A stretch of 64,000 nucleotides of DNA from Aurantiochytrium sp. KH105 (GCA_003116975.1 BGKB01000132.1:62001-126000); one strand, 5' to 3'; numbered from the stretch's first letter, positions 1 to 10,181 are shown. Numbers and translations: made by a program. Notes: generated by a model not told the origin, from the sequence alone.

Positions 1-618
1 AGCTCAAGTCCAGACTGGTTGCTTGGACGGTGGATCGCCCGAGCACGCGAATATGGGACGGCCAATGTGCAGGATGCCAACCTTTTTGAATACAATGCCC
101 GAAATCAGGTCACTCGCTGGGGACGCGATGCGCAGCATTCTCTAAATGACTATGCGCGAAAGTATTGGGCTGGTTTGCTCAGTGGGTTTTACAAGATACG
201 TTGGGACATTGCGACGAACGAGGCGATTTTTGCAATGCAATTTAATCGCACCGTCGACATTGATGCGGCGCGCAAGCGCTGCGAAGAGTTTGAGGTTCGT
301 TGGCAGCGCAATTTTCATGACCAATATCCCAATTCGCCGCAAGGAAATGCTCTCGCCATTGCGGGGCGCTTCTTTGATAAGATTAATGCGCATTCGCTCA
401 CTAGCAGACTTCAAGGGTGGACAATGGCACCCTCGGCGCGCTTAACAGCGCAACCAGCATGGCACCGAAACCACGAGGTGCTTTCGTACTTTTGTGACAT
501 GATGCGTTCGTGCGCTGGATTTTCGACCGAGGGCTACTTTTTCTCGAGTACGCAGTCGAGCTTGCGTATTCCGGCTCCTGGGGTCGTTCTCTATGTAAAA
601 ACTGCCAGCACGTTCTGA
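1..618 (+). CDS. Alpha-N-acetylglucosaminidase (NAGLU, GH89), C-terminal part, cut by the window edge
   Basis: The frame is already open at base 1 and ends at a TGA at 616-618, so only the last 205 codons are present. The segment FEYNARNQVTRWG followed by DYARKYWAGLLSGFY and an RW dipeptide matches the C-terminal helical domain of GH89 alpha-N-acetylglucosaminidases, lysosomal enzymes that remove terminal GlcNAc from heparan-sulfate-type chains. A QYPNSPQG segment matches the family's late YP-x-x-P-x-G region. The catalytic domain lies outside the window. About 60 residues after the usual family end do not resemble the family, so this may be an extended tail or an unrecognised 3' intron. It is followed by a glycosyltransferase and a nucleotide-sugar transporter, so the neighbourhood is rich in glycan genes. 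Confidence 0.8.
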   Translation, partial: SSSPDWLLGRWIARAREYGTANVQDANLFEYNARNQVTRWGRDAQHSLNDYARKYWAGLLSGFYKIRWDIATNEAIFAMQFNRTVDIDAARKRCEEFEVRWQRNFHDQYPNSPQGNALAIAGRFFDKINAHSLTSRLQGWTMAPSARLTAQPAWHRNHEVLSYFCDMMRSCAGFSTEGYFFSSTQSSLRIPAPGVVLYVKTASTF

Positions 619-1017
619 AGGACGAAAAAATAAAGGAAAGAGGAAAAATTTTGCTTTTGGTGATCACAATGGGCTTTCATGACCGCTGCGAAGAATTGTT
701 CCCTTGCAGTCGCACTTTTGCTTTAAAGTTGGCTGTGCTGCCCTTTTTGTTTTATAAAAAAGAATTGGGAAGACGAAAAACTCGTTGTGCACGCCGCGGC
801 GGCTAGTAGTAGTACTAGCCTAGTGACCTATTACTATTGCTGGCTGCAATCTCGCAGCCTAATTGAAAAATCTGCGTGCGGCGCGTGCGACGCGCGCGCG
901 CGCTACGTTTTGTGGTGGCACAAGTCTGTCGTCGGCGTTACGCGCTGCGTGACGTGGCGCGGGTGGCAGATTGCATCACCGTGCCAAGCGCGCGCTAAGC
1001 ACCGAGGAGCTTTCATC
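619..1017. other. Intergenic, 3' end of NAGLU and upstream region of glycosyltransferase
   Basis: A roughly 400-base stretch with an A/T-rich 3' part after NAGLU (about 625-660 and 735-780). The glycosyltransferase frame is open upstream to about 787 but has no ATG there. I see no RNA gene or repeat. Confidence 0.5.
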
Positions 1018-2139
1018 ATGAAGGCCTGTCTGGGGTGCGCGAAAGACTGCGTGGCAGGCACGAGTTTCCGATGCAAGGTCGCGACGATATTCAGTATCGT
1101 TACGCTCGTGCTTCTTGCGTGGCAAGCCTCCATTCTCTCATCGATAACAAGGTCGCAGGGAAAGCCGGTGGAGATGGCGGGCTACTTTCTTGCAAGCCCA
1201 GCTTCAAGACCTGCTATTGGTCTTGCAAGTGCCCGAACACTGGATCCCCAGGAGGACCTTGGTTTTGATGGCTTCTGCCCTCGGAGATTTCCTGCAGGTC
1301 ACTGCCGCTCCCCGCCCTGCGAAGACCCTGTCAACGTTTTTCTCGTCTGGCGTGGTCGTGATTTCTTACCCTTCATGTACGAAGCGGGCCTTGTCTCTAC
1401 AATGAAGGTATTTGGTGCGGATTATCGTGTCATTATCATCAGTGATTCGCTGACTCAGGTAAAGAGCTGGTACCCAACAATTTGGCGAGTAGGTCTCGAG
1501 GATTTTGTAAAGCAGATTATCAAGCAGGTTCCTGCCTTGTCAAGGCCGAGAACCTGGAAGCGCTTCATTCAGCGGGTCAATTCAAGTCCGCATGTTGGCG
1601 CTCACACTGCAGACTTTATCCGAATTGCCGTTTTATACCTTTGTGGAGGAGTTTACAGTGACTTTGATTCGCTCTGGCTAAAGCAACCACCGGCAGACTA
1701 CATGAGTGGAGGGTTCGCGGTTGGCAAGTACAAGCATGAGACTTTGTCCAATGGCGTCATGGGTTTCCCCCAGGGCAATGGCGTTCTGCTTAAAGTGCTA
1801 AAAAAAATCCTGATAGCTTACAATCGAAACTCTTGGGAAAGCATCGGAGGGCCGCTTCTTTATGAGTGCTACAAGGCGTGTGAAGATATGGACTGCCGTC
1901 TGGCCGGGTTTTTCTCTCATTGGTACATGTATTCGCTATTCCCAGGGCAAGCCGAGCAATACTTTTCCAATCCGACACCCGCGGATGATTCTGTTTTACG
2001 GAGCATCAAAAATGGGAAAACTCTGCAGCTGCACATGTATGGCGAGCTTACCAAGGTTGCAACGGGGGTACGTCCCGCGCAAGGGTCACTTTACGATATT
2101 ATCTGCACCTCGTACGGATACTATGCGTCGCCGCCGTAG
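1018..2139 (+). CDS. Type II membrane glycosyltransferase with DXD motif (Gly_transf_sug / GT32-like)
   Basis: This encodes 373 residues. The frame is open further upstream, but the first ATG is at 1018 and it places a hydrophobic segment (about residues 20-40, TIFSIVTLVLLAWQASIL) as a signal anchor, the usual layout of Golgi glycosyltransferases. The luminal part contains NVFLVWRG, then HTADFIRIAVLYLCGGVYSD and the DFD-type DXD motif (around residue 215) that binds the nucleotide-sugar metal ion. This matches the DXD sugar-binding family that includes alpha-1,4-galactosyl and mannosyl transferases. The later segment NGVMGFPQGN also fits the family. The exact sugar cannot be told. It converges on the nucleotide-sugar transporter gene just downstream. 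Confidence 0.8.
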   Translation: MKACLGCAKDCVAGTSFRCKVATIFSIVTLVLLAWQASILSSITRSQGKPVEMAGYFLASPASRPAIGLASARTLDPQEDLGFDGFCPRRFPAGHCRSPPCEDPVNVFLVWRGRDFLPFMYEAGLVSTMKVFGADYRVIIISDSLTQVKSWYPTIWRVGLEDFVKQIIKQVPALSRPRTWKRFIQRVNSSPHVGAHTADFIRIAVLYLCGGVYSDFDSLWLKQPPADYMSGGFAVGKYKHETLSNGVMGFPQGNGVLLKVLKKILIAYNRNSWESIGGPLLYECYKACEDMDCRLAGFFSHWYMYSLFPGQAEQYFSNPTPADDSVLRSIKNGKTLQLHMYGELTKVATGVRPAQGSLYDIICTSYGYYASPP

Positions 2140-2552
2140 TCACGCCAGACGGAATGACTGGTAGACGTCTTCAAACTCTTCATGTGTTGCCTTGTGAAAA
2201 TAAAAGAAATGATCCCTTTTTTGCGAGGCCTTTGTGCGTTGATATTTGAACGGCAGAGGCGCCAACGTTCTCCGAAAAAAGCAATGAAGATCCGAGAAGA
2301 AGTCGAATCAGCAATTTTAAGAGACTGCGTGCATCAGGATCGGCAGTGAATACCGAACAGAGGAAAGTGTAGCGTATGTCTAGGTCCGGATCGAAAAGTT
2401 AGCGCTTCAATTCAATCGACTCAGCTTGCAAGTATCAAATTCTCATTTTCCCTTCCATTGTCCACGATGATGGAATCTAGTTCCAAGAGAGACCACGCCA
2501 TGCGCAGAAAGCTAAAAGCCGTGTTGTTGCATAGACCCCAGTTAGGTCTAGG
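2140..2552. other. Intergenic between convergent 3' ends
   Basis: About 410 bases between the glycosyltransferase stop and the transporter stop. An AATAAA-like signal (AAAATAAAAG) lies near 2195-2210 on the + strand. No gene or repeat seen. Confidence 0.4.
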
Positions 2553-3659
2553 TTACCGTTTGCCGAGGAATTCGTTTTGCGAAAAGGCTCTTCTTGAATC
2601 AATATCGCCCGGCTCGATCACCTTAAATCCAGAGCGAAAAAATCCGGCTGAGACCGGATTCGAAGTGTATAAAAGAACAGATATGAGAACTGCTCCCGTT
2701 CCCGCGGCCATAAGAAGACTCGGTTTAGTGTCAAATGCGAGCACTGAGACGAAGGAGATGAATAAGATGGAGACTGCCGTCGCAAAACCTTTGAGAATAT
2801 TGTCCGCATACTTTATGACCACCGCCACAATGAGCCCACCCCAGGCTTGAAGGCAGATAGCAATCCAAGTTGTCCAGTTGTAGCCTCCAAAAAAACCAAA
2901 TTCTCCAATTCTGTGACCATCTTTGCCAACAACTGTGAATAAGCCAATCAAGATGCCAAACAACGAAAGCTGCACGTTGCGCATCCAGATAGAGACGAAG
3001 GAGCCGGATTTTAGCACCTTTTCGAGATACACGCCCGCGAAAGCGGAGATACTGCACGCGAGGACCGTTGCGCCAAAGCCCAAAAGCTGCTGATATTCCC
3101 CTTGCTGCCGCGCATCAGACAGCTCATCGTCGCCAACGACTTGCGACAGTTGTACTGCTGCAACGCCACACATGAGTATCACAAGCGAAATCACTTGAAG
3201 AGGAGAGAGGGTCTTGCCGAGAACAAAGTAGCTCATTGCAGCTGTCAGCAAGATTTTTAGTTGCATAGACACTTGATACACACCGACTGACAACAGATTG
3301 AGCGCCATAAAAAGCAGATTGCTTTGGACTGTGTACAAAATGCCAGGTACGCTCAGCTTCATGGTGTCGGGCTTAGCGAGTTGCCGTATAAGATGTCGAC
3401 GAAAAGGTGTCGCAACTTTGTTGTCGCGGGTGAACCTTTGATACTCTAGAGAAAGGGACACACCAAGTTTCATGAATTCTGCGCAGAGAATTGCTGTTGA
3501 TGACACGTACGACGGTTTGTCTGGGGCGTGATGCAACTTGGACACCTTGATCATCAGAACGAGTGCTACATTCTGCACAATGAGCAGGACGAGGCTGACG
3601 TATTTGAGCTGGAGCTCGAGGCCACCTGGCAGCTCCACGACTGCTCTCTCCGTGTTCAT
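2553..3659 (-). CDS. Nucleotide-sugar transporter, SLC35A-type (UDP-galactose / CMP-sialate / UDP-GlcNAc group)
   Basis: This encodes 368 residues from the ATG at 3659; the frame is open to 3749 but that extension is basic, non-conserved and would precede TM1. The protein is hydrophobic throughout, with about 10 predicted membrane helices. Family hallmarks are LKYVSLVLLIVQNVALVLMI at the start, VYQVSMQLKILLTAAMSYF in the middle, the GAVCAFAGVYLEKVLK-like segment (here ISAFAGVYLEKVLKSG) and NILKGFATAVSILF near the C terminus. These are the conserved lysine/glycine regions of Golgi antiporters that exchange UDP- or CMP-sugars for UMP/CMP. It would supply donor sugars to lumenal glycosyltransferases such as its neighbour. 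Substrate cannot be assigned from sequence alone. Confidence 0.9.
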   Translation of the reverse strand: MNTERAVVELPGGLELQLKYVSLVLLIVQNVALVLMIKVSKLHHAPDKPSYVSSTAILCAEFMKLGVSLSLEYQRFTRDNKVATPFRRHLIRQLAKPDTMKLSVPGILYTVQSNLLFMALNLLSVGVYQVSMQLKILLTAAMSYFVLGKTLSPLQVISLVILMCGVAAVQLSQVVGDDELSDARQQGEYQQLLGFGATVLACSISAFAGVYLEKVLKSGSFVSIWMRNVQLSLFGILIGLFTVVGKDGHRIGEFGFFGGYNWTTWIAICLQAWGGLIVAVVIKYADNILKGFATAVSILFISFVSVLAFDTKPSLLMAAGTGAVLISVLLYTSNPVSAGFFRSGFKVIEPGDIDSRRAFSQNEFLGKR

Positions 3660-4446
3660 TGCGTATTGCCTTACCCTGGTCTTGCGGCGCCAGCGAAGGC
3701 GGCAGTGATGTGAGGTGAACCGCTTCCTGCGCGGTTGCCGTCTCGCCAACGCTGGCGGTCAGCGGCTGCTGGCAACTAACCCAGCAGCCACCCGCACGAG
3801 TAGATGCGTCCGAACGCTCGCTTTCTCTCCGCCTTGGCGTCACGCTCAAAGGTGGTTTGCGCACGCGCTACTAGCTTAGGTTGTGCCTAGGTCCAGACCT
3901 ACCAAGGTTGTGCCTAGTACCTTCTACTCCTTGCATACCATCACTATGCCTTTCGCCACCAGTGGCATGTACAGGGTCGCCTATGTTACTTTGTAAAACA
4001 CCAGGACCACGCCAACAACAGCCAAAAAGGCTTGGCGGCTTGCAGGTATGAGCAATCCAATCACTTTGTCAGATTCTCGCCTGAGACCAAGCGCTTCCTC
4101 CTGCTGCCCACGTCAAGAGCCCAGTCAGGCAAATCGAAGCACCAACGGTTGCACGCCGCGGCACGAGCTTCTTTGTTTTCTTTTCTCCGATATTTTTATG
4201 GGTCAAAGATGAAGCGGGCAAACTAAACCAATAAGATCTGTCTCACCCGTCGCCAGGGGCTCTGCAACGCTCGTGCGCGTTCATCCGTCCGCGCGCGCGC
4301 TCGCTGGTCATCCACGAAAACCAGGAGACGGCGGGGCTAGGTCTTGCCGTCGCGGACGTGACGTAACACCCGAAGCTCCTTGTCCAGCCAAGACGCTCGC
4401 CGACGCGTGGCAAACGAACGAGAAAACGCGACAGTCCACAATAAGC
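3660..4446. other. Divergent intergenic region (shared promoter space)
   Basis: About 790 bases between the starts of the divergent transporter and sulfotransferase genes. A CCAAT-like element (AATCCAATCAC) lies near 4050. A segment just before 4446 (AACGAGAAAACGCGACAG) recurs almost unchanged before the duplicated sulfotransferase at about 7163-7180, so the duplication includes promoter-proximal DNA. Confidence 0.5.
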
Positions 4447-5553
4447 ATGGGTAACGCGAACGTTTTTGCGCTGCGCACAACAATGTATCGCCATTTCTGG
4501 CTCTTCTACGTCGCGTGCGTATTTTGCTTTTGCGTCGGCATACTCGTAGGCCCTTGGCTGCGCGGCGTAGATCGGGAGGCGCTCGATTCTGTGAAGCCCG
4601 AGTACGTCATTTCGCCGACGCCCCTACATGCCTTAAGCTCTTCTTCACACCCTTCAAACAACGCTTCCGCCGATGACGCACCCGGCGCGGCGGCCGTGCT
4701 CGTCACCGGAATGCATCATACGGGCACTTCGATCCTTACTCTCCTTCTCATGAATCTTGGTCTTGAGGCAGGCAGGCGACCCGATCTCCTATTTCTGCCC
4801 GGGAACAAAGTCAAGTACTTTGAGCTCGCCAGGGCGGAGCATCTAAACGAGGACTTTCTTCTCAAAACCACGGACAAGACCAATCCCCCTTGGCCAGCAT
4901 ACGGGCACGAGTGGGATCGCGCATCCCTTCAAGAACAAACCCAATACATTCAGGACGTGAAGAAAGTCCTCGACTGGCTTAATGCGTATGCCGGGCCCGA
5001 GAAGTCTTGGGTTTTGAAGGACCCACGCCTGTGTCTTCTCGCTGAAGCATACCTGACCCAAGTCACGGATCGCAAGCGCATTTGTATTCTTCCGCATCGA
5101 GATCCAATCGAAGTAGCCTCGAGGTTCGTCCCCTTTGCTCGTGGCTGGCCTCTCGAGACTAACCTCGAACTCTGGGAAGAGTACAATGTGCGCGCAATCC
5201 AGGCTTGCAGGCGCACGGGCGCGATCATCATACAGGTCAGCCACTTTCAGATGATGACAGAGCCGTACGAATTGGCGAAATACCTGCACGCAAAGCTCGT
5301 GGATGCAGGGGTCAAGGGCGTCTTCCTTCCGAGTGAAGATAATTTTCAAAAGCGATTTCTCAAGCTCTGGTTCAACCCGGACAAGCCCTACAGAGTAAGC
5401 CCTAAGGGAGGCGCGGAAGTTCTGAGCAAGCTGGAGGGTATGATATCTACGCGAGCCAAGCGCGTCTGGGAAGCACAACGCACTTATAATCTTGGGATGC
5501 TTTCAGATGCGGAACTCATTCCGAAGTCTTGGACACATCCTCGTTTCGAGTAG
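4447..5553 (+). CDS. Membrane-anchored sulfotransferase-like protein (intact copy)
   Basis: This encodes 368 residues from the ATG at 4447, chosen because the upstream in-frame extension is polar and the ATG gives a type II signal anchor (residues 16-37). A P-loop-like VTGMHHTGTSILTLLL (residues 86-101) fits the 5'-phosphosulfate-binding loop of PAPS-dependent sulfotransferases. A second motif, WVLKDPR then ILPHRDPIEVASRF (about 188-227), fits the 3'-phosphate-binding region with its Arg and Ser. The protein would therefore transfer sulfate from PAPS to a glycan or protein in the Golgi. It is shorter than many heparan sulfotransferases, but near the size of carbohydrate sulfotransferases. A broken tandem copy follows about 2.75 kb downstream, and a sulfatase follows that. 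Confidence 0.75.
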   Translation: MGNANVFALRTTMYRHFWLFYVACVFCFCVGILVGPWLRGVDREALDSVKPEYVISPTPLHALSSSSHPSNNASADDAPGAAAVLVTGMHHTGTSILTLLLMNLGLEAGRRPDLLFLPGNKVKYFELARAEHLNEDFLLKTTDKTNPPWPAYGHEWDRASLQEQTQYIQDVKKVLDWLNAYAGPEKSWVLKDPRLCLLAEAYLTQVTDRKRICILPHRDPIEVASRFVPFARGWPLETNLELWEEYNVRAIQACRRTGAIIIQVSHFQMMTEPYELAKYLHAKLVDAGVKGVFLPSEDNFQKRFLKLWFNPDKPYRVSPKGGAEVLSKLEGMISTRAKRVWEAQRTYNLGMLSDAELIPKSWTHPRFE

Positions 5554-5899
5554 AACCCTAGGCCTAGCACCTAAGTGGCAAGTGGAAACTCCTTGGGGCT
5601 GGCGAACCGCCACAGTGAGTGGTCTCCCTGGCTGGTAGGTTTTCTAGCATGCCGCTGACTTCGATCCAATTGATGTTCCTCTTTCCTCAACTCGCACTGT
5701 ACACCATTGCAAAACTGATTTGAAGCATTCGGGTATCAGGTCGCGAGACTTTCAGGCGAGCACTACGTGCCGGGCGTGTCTTGAGCCAGTGTCTTGAGTG
5801 CGAACGCCTGCAGCAAGTAGCCGTCCTTTTAAACCAATGGTGCTGCGGTGTGAGCGCTCCACACTATTCGCTTCTGGCTCTCGGATAACTGTTTTTGTT

Positions 5900-6345
5900 G
5901 TGGTTGGCATACTTCGGACTGTTGTTCCTGCTGAGGTATGTACGCCCCCGCACTGTTTCGATCAACAGTGTATATAGTTGATTTTGCATTTGTGAGGGAC
6001 AATTCTGTATTGGCATCAAGTTGATCTCCCCGCACGTTTGGCCATTGGTGTGGCTACTGACAAAGCGAGTTCTTTGTTTGCAAGGCTTGCAAGTTTGCTG
6101 TTGTTGCTTTAAAGGTAGGACGACCCCCACATGCTTTGCTCGAAGTCCTAAAGTTTGTTGTCGCAAAGCAGATAAGTCCGAGTTCTTTTGTTGCTGCTGT
6201 TATACGAGCGCCGTAAGCAATCAGCTGCAGCTGCTGCTGCACTTTGACGCCGCTGTGGTATAAATGTACCATATTAGGCCTATTCTTTGCAGGCTCTTGA
6301 TTTGCTGTTTTTGCTGTAGTTAGCTTGCTGCTGAGGTAAGCGCCA
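5900..6345. repeat. Degenerate tandem repeat rich in TTGCTG
   Basis: Three related blocks end in GAGGTATGTACGCCCCC (about 5931-5948), AAGGTAGGACGACCCCC (about 6112-6129) and GAGGTAAGCGCCACCC (about 6331-6348). Each is preceded by T/G-rich CTG-containing DNA. The spacing is about 180 and 220 bases. Each block carries a GGTANG/GGTAAG step that looks like a splice donor, so these may be decayed exon ends or a simple satellite. Confidence 0.4.
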
Positions 6346-6348
6346 CCC

Positions 6349-6414
6349 ACAGAATTTTTTTTTTAATTTTCCTACTTTTTTTTTAAAAAAAGAAAAAAAA
6401 GTAGGCCTATTCTG
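6349..6414. repeat. A/T-rich inverted repeat (hairpin)
   Basis: CCTACTTTTTTTT (6371-6383) pairs with AAAAAAAAGTAGG (6393-6405), giving a 13-bp stem with a 9-base loop. An outer CAGAAT and ATTCTG pair extends the symmetry with interruptions. The 12-mer TAGGCCTATTCT of the right arm recurs at about 6276-6287. It could be a small MITE-like relic or a transcript 3' hairpin. Confidence 0.5.
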
Positions 6415-7191
6415 GGTCCCGTGTTTGCGAGATTTCAAGTTTGTTCGATTTCACCGCTCCACTTACCGCCGTGTCGGGTAAACTATTTCGCCGAAGATTG
6501 CGTTCGATCACAGGTCAAACCGAATGAAATCTGGCTGGCCTGGGATGAGACTTTTATGAAATATGTGGGTTCAAATGGATCGCTAGTATGCTTAAGTACG
6601 CTAGGAATGTCTGGGGAGTTTCGGTTCTGCTGAGACGAATTTTGTCTGGTGGTGAAGATCGATGTTTCTCCCCACCTTAAATGGCGTCTCGAGGAAGTAG
6701 TGAAGAGCTTGATGATCACAAATCTTTTGGCCATGCTAGTTCGTGTTCTGAGCAATGTTAGACTTACCTTGATGTCGCACGAACTAGTGGCTGCTGAGAT
6801 TGGATGGTTGTCGGCACGGTATGTCTACAATAGACTTCCCATGGGTGCCAAGTTTACTTCACCACTTCTGTGGCGCTGCTGTCTGCTCACGTCATTTCCA
6901 TTTCCCAACAGACTTTCTCCGTCCGAGTCACGCTCTGCACCGAGCCGGTGACCGAGTCTGGGCCTATCTTTTATCTCCTTCACAGGCAGACCTCGTTTTC
7001 AGGCTGGCTGAGAACCTCTTGTGCCGCACAATCCGCCTCGACGCGCGTGGTCGTGGGGCACCAGTTGCTGCGTTGGTGGAGGTGGGACTTTCGTTCTCGC
7101 CACGGACGTGGCGCAACGTCTGCCACCCCCAAGCTACGACGTTTGTCGACTCGTGGCAAGCAAACGAGAAAACGCGACAGCCCAACGAGAT

Positions 7192-8302
7192 ATGGGCGAG
7201 CCGTACATTGTCGCAAAGCAAGAGAACGTGCGTTGCCGCCCCTGGTTCTTCTCCACTGTGAGCATACTATGCTTTTGCGTCGGCATACTCGTGCATCCAT
7301 GGATGCGCAGTAGTGCAGATTGGGAGGCCTTTGATTCTTTGAAGCCCGAGTACGTCATTTCGCCGACGCCCCTACATGCCTTAAGCTCTTCTTCACACCC
7401 TTCAGTCAACGCTTCCGCCGATGACGCACCCGGCGCGGCGGCCGTGCTCGTCACCGGAATGCATCATACGGGCACTTCGATCCTTACTCTACTTCTCATG
7501 AATCTTGGGCTTGAGGCAGGCAGGCGATCCGATCTCCTATTTCTGCCCGAGAACAAAGTCAAGTACTTTGAGCTCGCTAGGGCGGAGCATCTGAACGAGG
7601 ACTTTCTTCTCAAAACCACGGACAAGACCAACCCCCCTTGGCCAGCATACGGGCACGAGTGGGATCGCGCATCCCTTTAGGAACAAACCAAGTACGTTCA
7701 GGAGGTGAAGAAAGTCCTCGACTGGCTTGATACGTATGCCGGGCCTGAGAAGTCTTGGGTTTTGAAGGACTCACGCCTGTGTCTTCTCGCTGAAGCATAC
7801 CTGACCCAAGTCACGGATCACAAGCGCATTTGTATTCTTCCGCATCGAGATCCAATCGAAGTAGCCTCAAGATTCGTCCCCTTTGCTCGTGGCTTGCCTC
7901 TCGAGACCAATCTCGAACTCTGGGAAGAGTACAATGTGCGCGCAATTTCAAGCCTGCAGGCGCACGGGCGCGACCATCATACAGGTCAGTCACTTCCAGA
8001 TGATGACATAGCCGTACAAGCTGGCGAAGTACCTGCACGCAAAGCTCGTGGATGCAGGGGTCAAGGGCGTCTTCCTTCCGAGTGAGAATGGTTTTCCAAA
8101 ACGATTTCTCAAGCTCTGGTTCGATCCGGACAAGCCCTACAAAGTAAGCCCTAAGGGAGGGGCGGACGTTCTGAATAGGCTGGAGGGTATGATATCTACG
8201 CGAGCCAAGCGCGTCTGGGAAGCACAACGCACTTATAATCTTGGGATGCTTTCAGATGCGGAACTCATTCCGAAGTCTTGGACGCATCCTCGTTTCGGGT
8301 AG
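7192..8302 (+). pseudogene. Broken tandem copy of the membrane sulfotransferase
   Basis: Its sequence is nearly the same as the intact copy at 4447-5553, starting at the equivalent ATG (7192) and keeping the membrane anchor and the phosphosulfate-loop motif TGMHHTGTSIL. It is disrupted three times: an in-frame TAG at 7678-7680 where the intact copy has a Gln codon; a one-base insertion near 7948-7960 that shifts the frame; and a second TAG at 8009-8011 in the restored frame where the intact copy has a Glu codon. The last part (8048-8302) then runs to the same C-terminal end. The N-terminal segment between anchor and domain is more diverged. A truncated protein of about 162 residues could still be made but would lack the second PAPS-binding motif. 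Confidence 0.85.
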
Positions 8303-8525
8303 GACTCTAGGCCTAACATCTAACTGACAACTCAAAAGTCCTTGGGCTGGTGTGCTACCACAGTGAGTGGTCTTCCTGGCTAGTAGGTTTTCTAGCATGC
8401 CACTGACATGGATCCTCGTGATGATCTTCCTCAACTCGGGCTGTGTACGTGTACACCTGACCTGAAGCATTCGGGTATTGCGAAACTTTCAGGCGATTAC
8501 CACGTGTGGAATGCCATAGCTGGCC

Positions 8526-10046
8526 ATGCGCGTCTTAAGCCAGCCTTTGTGGGCTGTAGCCGCCGCACTCGTTGCACTCGTCGGCACAAGCAAGGGTGCA
8601 AGCGTTGCGGATGCGCCGCAGCGTCCGAACGTGGTCGTTCTTTTGGCAGACGACATGGGGTTCGCGGACCCAAGCTTCATGCGGCGCCGCTTCAAGGTCC
8701 CTTTGGGCCGCGCCGTCGAGACCCCTGTACTTGACAAGCTCGCAGCACAAGGGCTCAGCCTTTCGGACGCGCACGCAGGGGCGCCCGTCTGCGCCCCGTC
8801 GCGCTGCACCTTCATGACAGGCCTGCACACTGGAAGATGCCCCGTCCGCGACAATGATATTGGAACGATCGCGGACGTGCGGCAAACGTGGGCCTCGCTG
8901 TTGCACGAGCAAGGCAACTATCGCACTGCTCTCTTTGGCAAATGGGGCCTTGGTACCAAAGCTCAAGGAGGTCTTCCTTTGGACGCAGGCTTTGAAGAAT
9001 TTGTAGGCCAGGTTGACCAGCGGAACTGTCACAACTACTATCCGTCCCATGTCTACAGAGGTTGGGACTTTACGGCAGTTTCGAAGAATTACAATGCGTC
9101 ATACGCGTCGTGCGGCGGCTGGGCTTCCCTCGAGAAATGCGAGTGGTCTGGGGACACTTTCACTCGCGAGACCCTCGCGTTTTTGAGCCACCACGTCGCC
9201 TCCGCCGATACTCGTCCCTTTGCCATCTTCGTATCTCACACAACCCCCCATGCTGGAGACGTTGGTTCGAACGACGAGCATGGCTCTCCCGTGCCTCGAA
9301 TTAGACGCTCGCGCCTCGCGCACATGCGCAATGCTTGGGGTCTGCATGAAGTGCAATATGCCGCCGCGGTTGCTGCCTTTGACGAGCAGGCTGAAATAAT
9401 CCTTGATGCACTGGATCGATTGAATCTCACTGCAAACACGCTTGTCATGTTTTCCTCGGACAACGGTGCGTCAAATGAGGGCGATCATAGCTACAGGTTC
9501 TTCAATTCCAGCGGGCCCCTTCGCGGCTTCAAGCGGAGTCTTTCCGAGGGTGGCCATCGAGTGCCGTTTGTACTGCGGTGGCCTGGGGTTCTTCCCGCGG
9601 GCCGCTGGAGTGACGTTCACTTCAACTTTTACGACTGGCTGCCAACTCTTGCTGGCTTTCTTGGTCTTCCGCTCACGGAAACGAATATTGATGGCAAGGA
9701 CAAATCCGGCGCTCTTCGGGGCCAGTCACACTCGCCCGTAGCCAATCAATATATGGAGTATTGTGGACCACATGAACATCCTAAAGGATTCGGACAACTT
9801 GTGCGTAATGGCAGTCTTGCTTTCCTTTGCTTTGGGCCTCGCACGGGCAAGTTGCCAGCATGCGGTCATACGTCTGACCTCGTCGTTTTCGACTTAGCGT
9901 CCGATCTATCGCAGACTCATCAACTCGCCAAAGAAAATGTGCCAGAGCTACAGGCTGAAGCTGCATTGGCAACGATGCATCGCGAGCACAGACTCCAAAG
10001 CCATTGCGGAAGTCTTGCCGTGGACGAAGTTCTTGATATTGCGTAG
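8526..10046 (+). CDS. Secreted sulfatase, arylsulfatase type (formylglycine-dependent)
   Basis: This encodes 506 residues. An N-terminal signal peptide (about 1-24) precedes PNVVVLLADDMG, the first metal-binding Asp-Asp motif of sulfatases. The catalytic motif CAPSR (residues 89-93) supplies the cysteine converted to formylglycine, and it is followed by TGLHTGR. ALFGKWGLG gives the catalytic lysine, VSHTTPH a histidine region and MFSSDNGA the late Asp-Asn metal ligands. The fold and length fit arylsulfatase A/B or N-acetylgalactosamine sulfatase types; the substrate is unknown. It lies directly after the sulfotransferase pair, so enzymes adding and removing sulfate are adjacent. Confidence 0.92.
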   Translation: MRVLSQPLWAVAAALVALVGTSKGASVADAPQRPNVVVLLADDMGFADPSFMRRRFKVPLGRAVETPVLDKLAAQGLSLSDAHAGAPVCAPSRCTFMTGLHTGRCPVRDNDIGTIADVRQTWASLLHEQGNYRTALFGKWGLGTKAQGGLPLDAGFEEFVGQVDQRNCHNYYPSHVYRGWDFTAVSKNYNASYASCGGWASLEKCEWSGDTFTRETLAFLSHHVASADTRPFAIFVSHTTPHAGDVGSNDEHGSPVPRIRRSRLAHMRNAWGLHEVQYAAAVAAFDEQAEIILDALDRLNLTANTLVMFSSDNGASNEGDHSYRFFNSSGPLRGFKRSLSEGGHRVPFVLRWPGVLPAGRWSDVHFNFYDWLPTLAGFLGLPLTETNIDGKDKSGALRGQSHSPVANQYMEYCGPHEHPKGFGQLVRNGSLAFLCFGPRTGKLPACGHTSDLVVFDLASDLSQTHQLAKENVPELQAEAALATMHREHRLQSHCGSLAVDEVLDIA

Positions 10047-10181
10047 AAGACCTTCTAAAATTCTTAAAATTTAAAAATTAAAAGCCAAGGCGCGCAAAGA
10101 GAAGCTCTCTTGTGTAACAAATTTGCTTTGCGATACTTCACTATTCTGGTCTTGCAAACGCAGGATTTAAATTGTTTGTTT

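Larger units (their letters stand above)
5554..7191. other. Intergenic spacer between tandem sulfotransferase copies, repeat-rich
   Basis: About 1.6 kb without a convincing gene. The first 200 bases (to about 5775) are nearly the same as the 3' flank of the second copy (8303-8515), for example the shared TAGGTTTTCTAGCATGCC. The middle holds a degenerate TTGCTG-rich repeat and an A/T hairpin, listed separately. The last part (about 7050-7190) resembles the 5' flank of the first copy. Confidence 0.6.

Noticed and set aside
6649-6951. Possible retroelement fragment in the sulfotransferase spacer.
   Set aside because: No reverse-transcriptase or integrase motif can be read in any frame.
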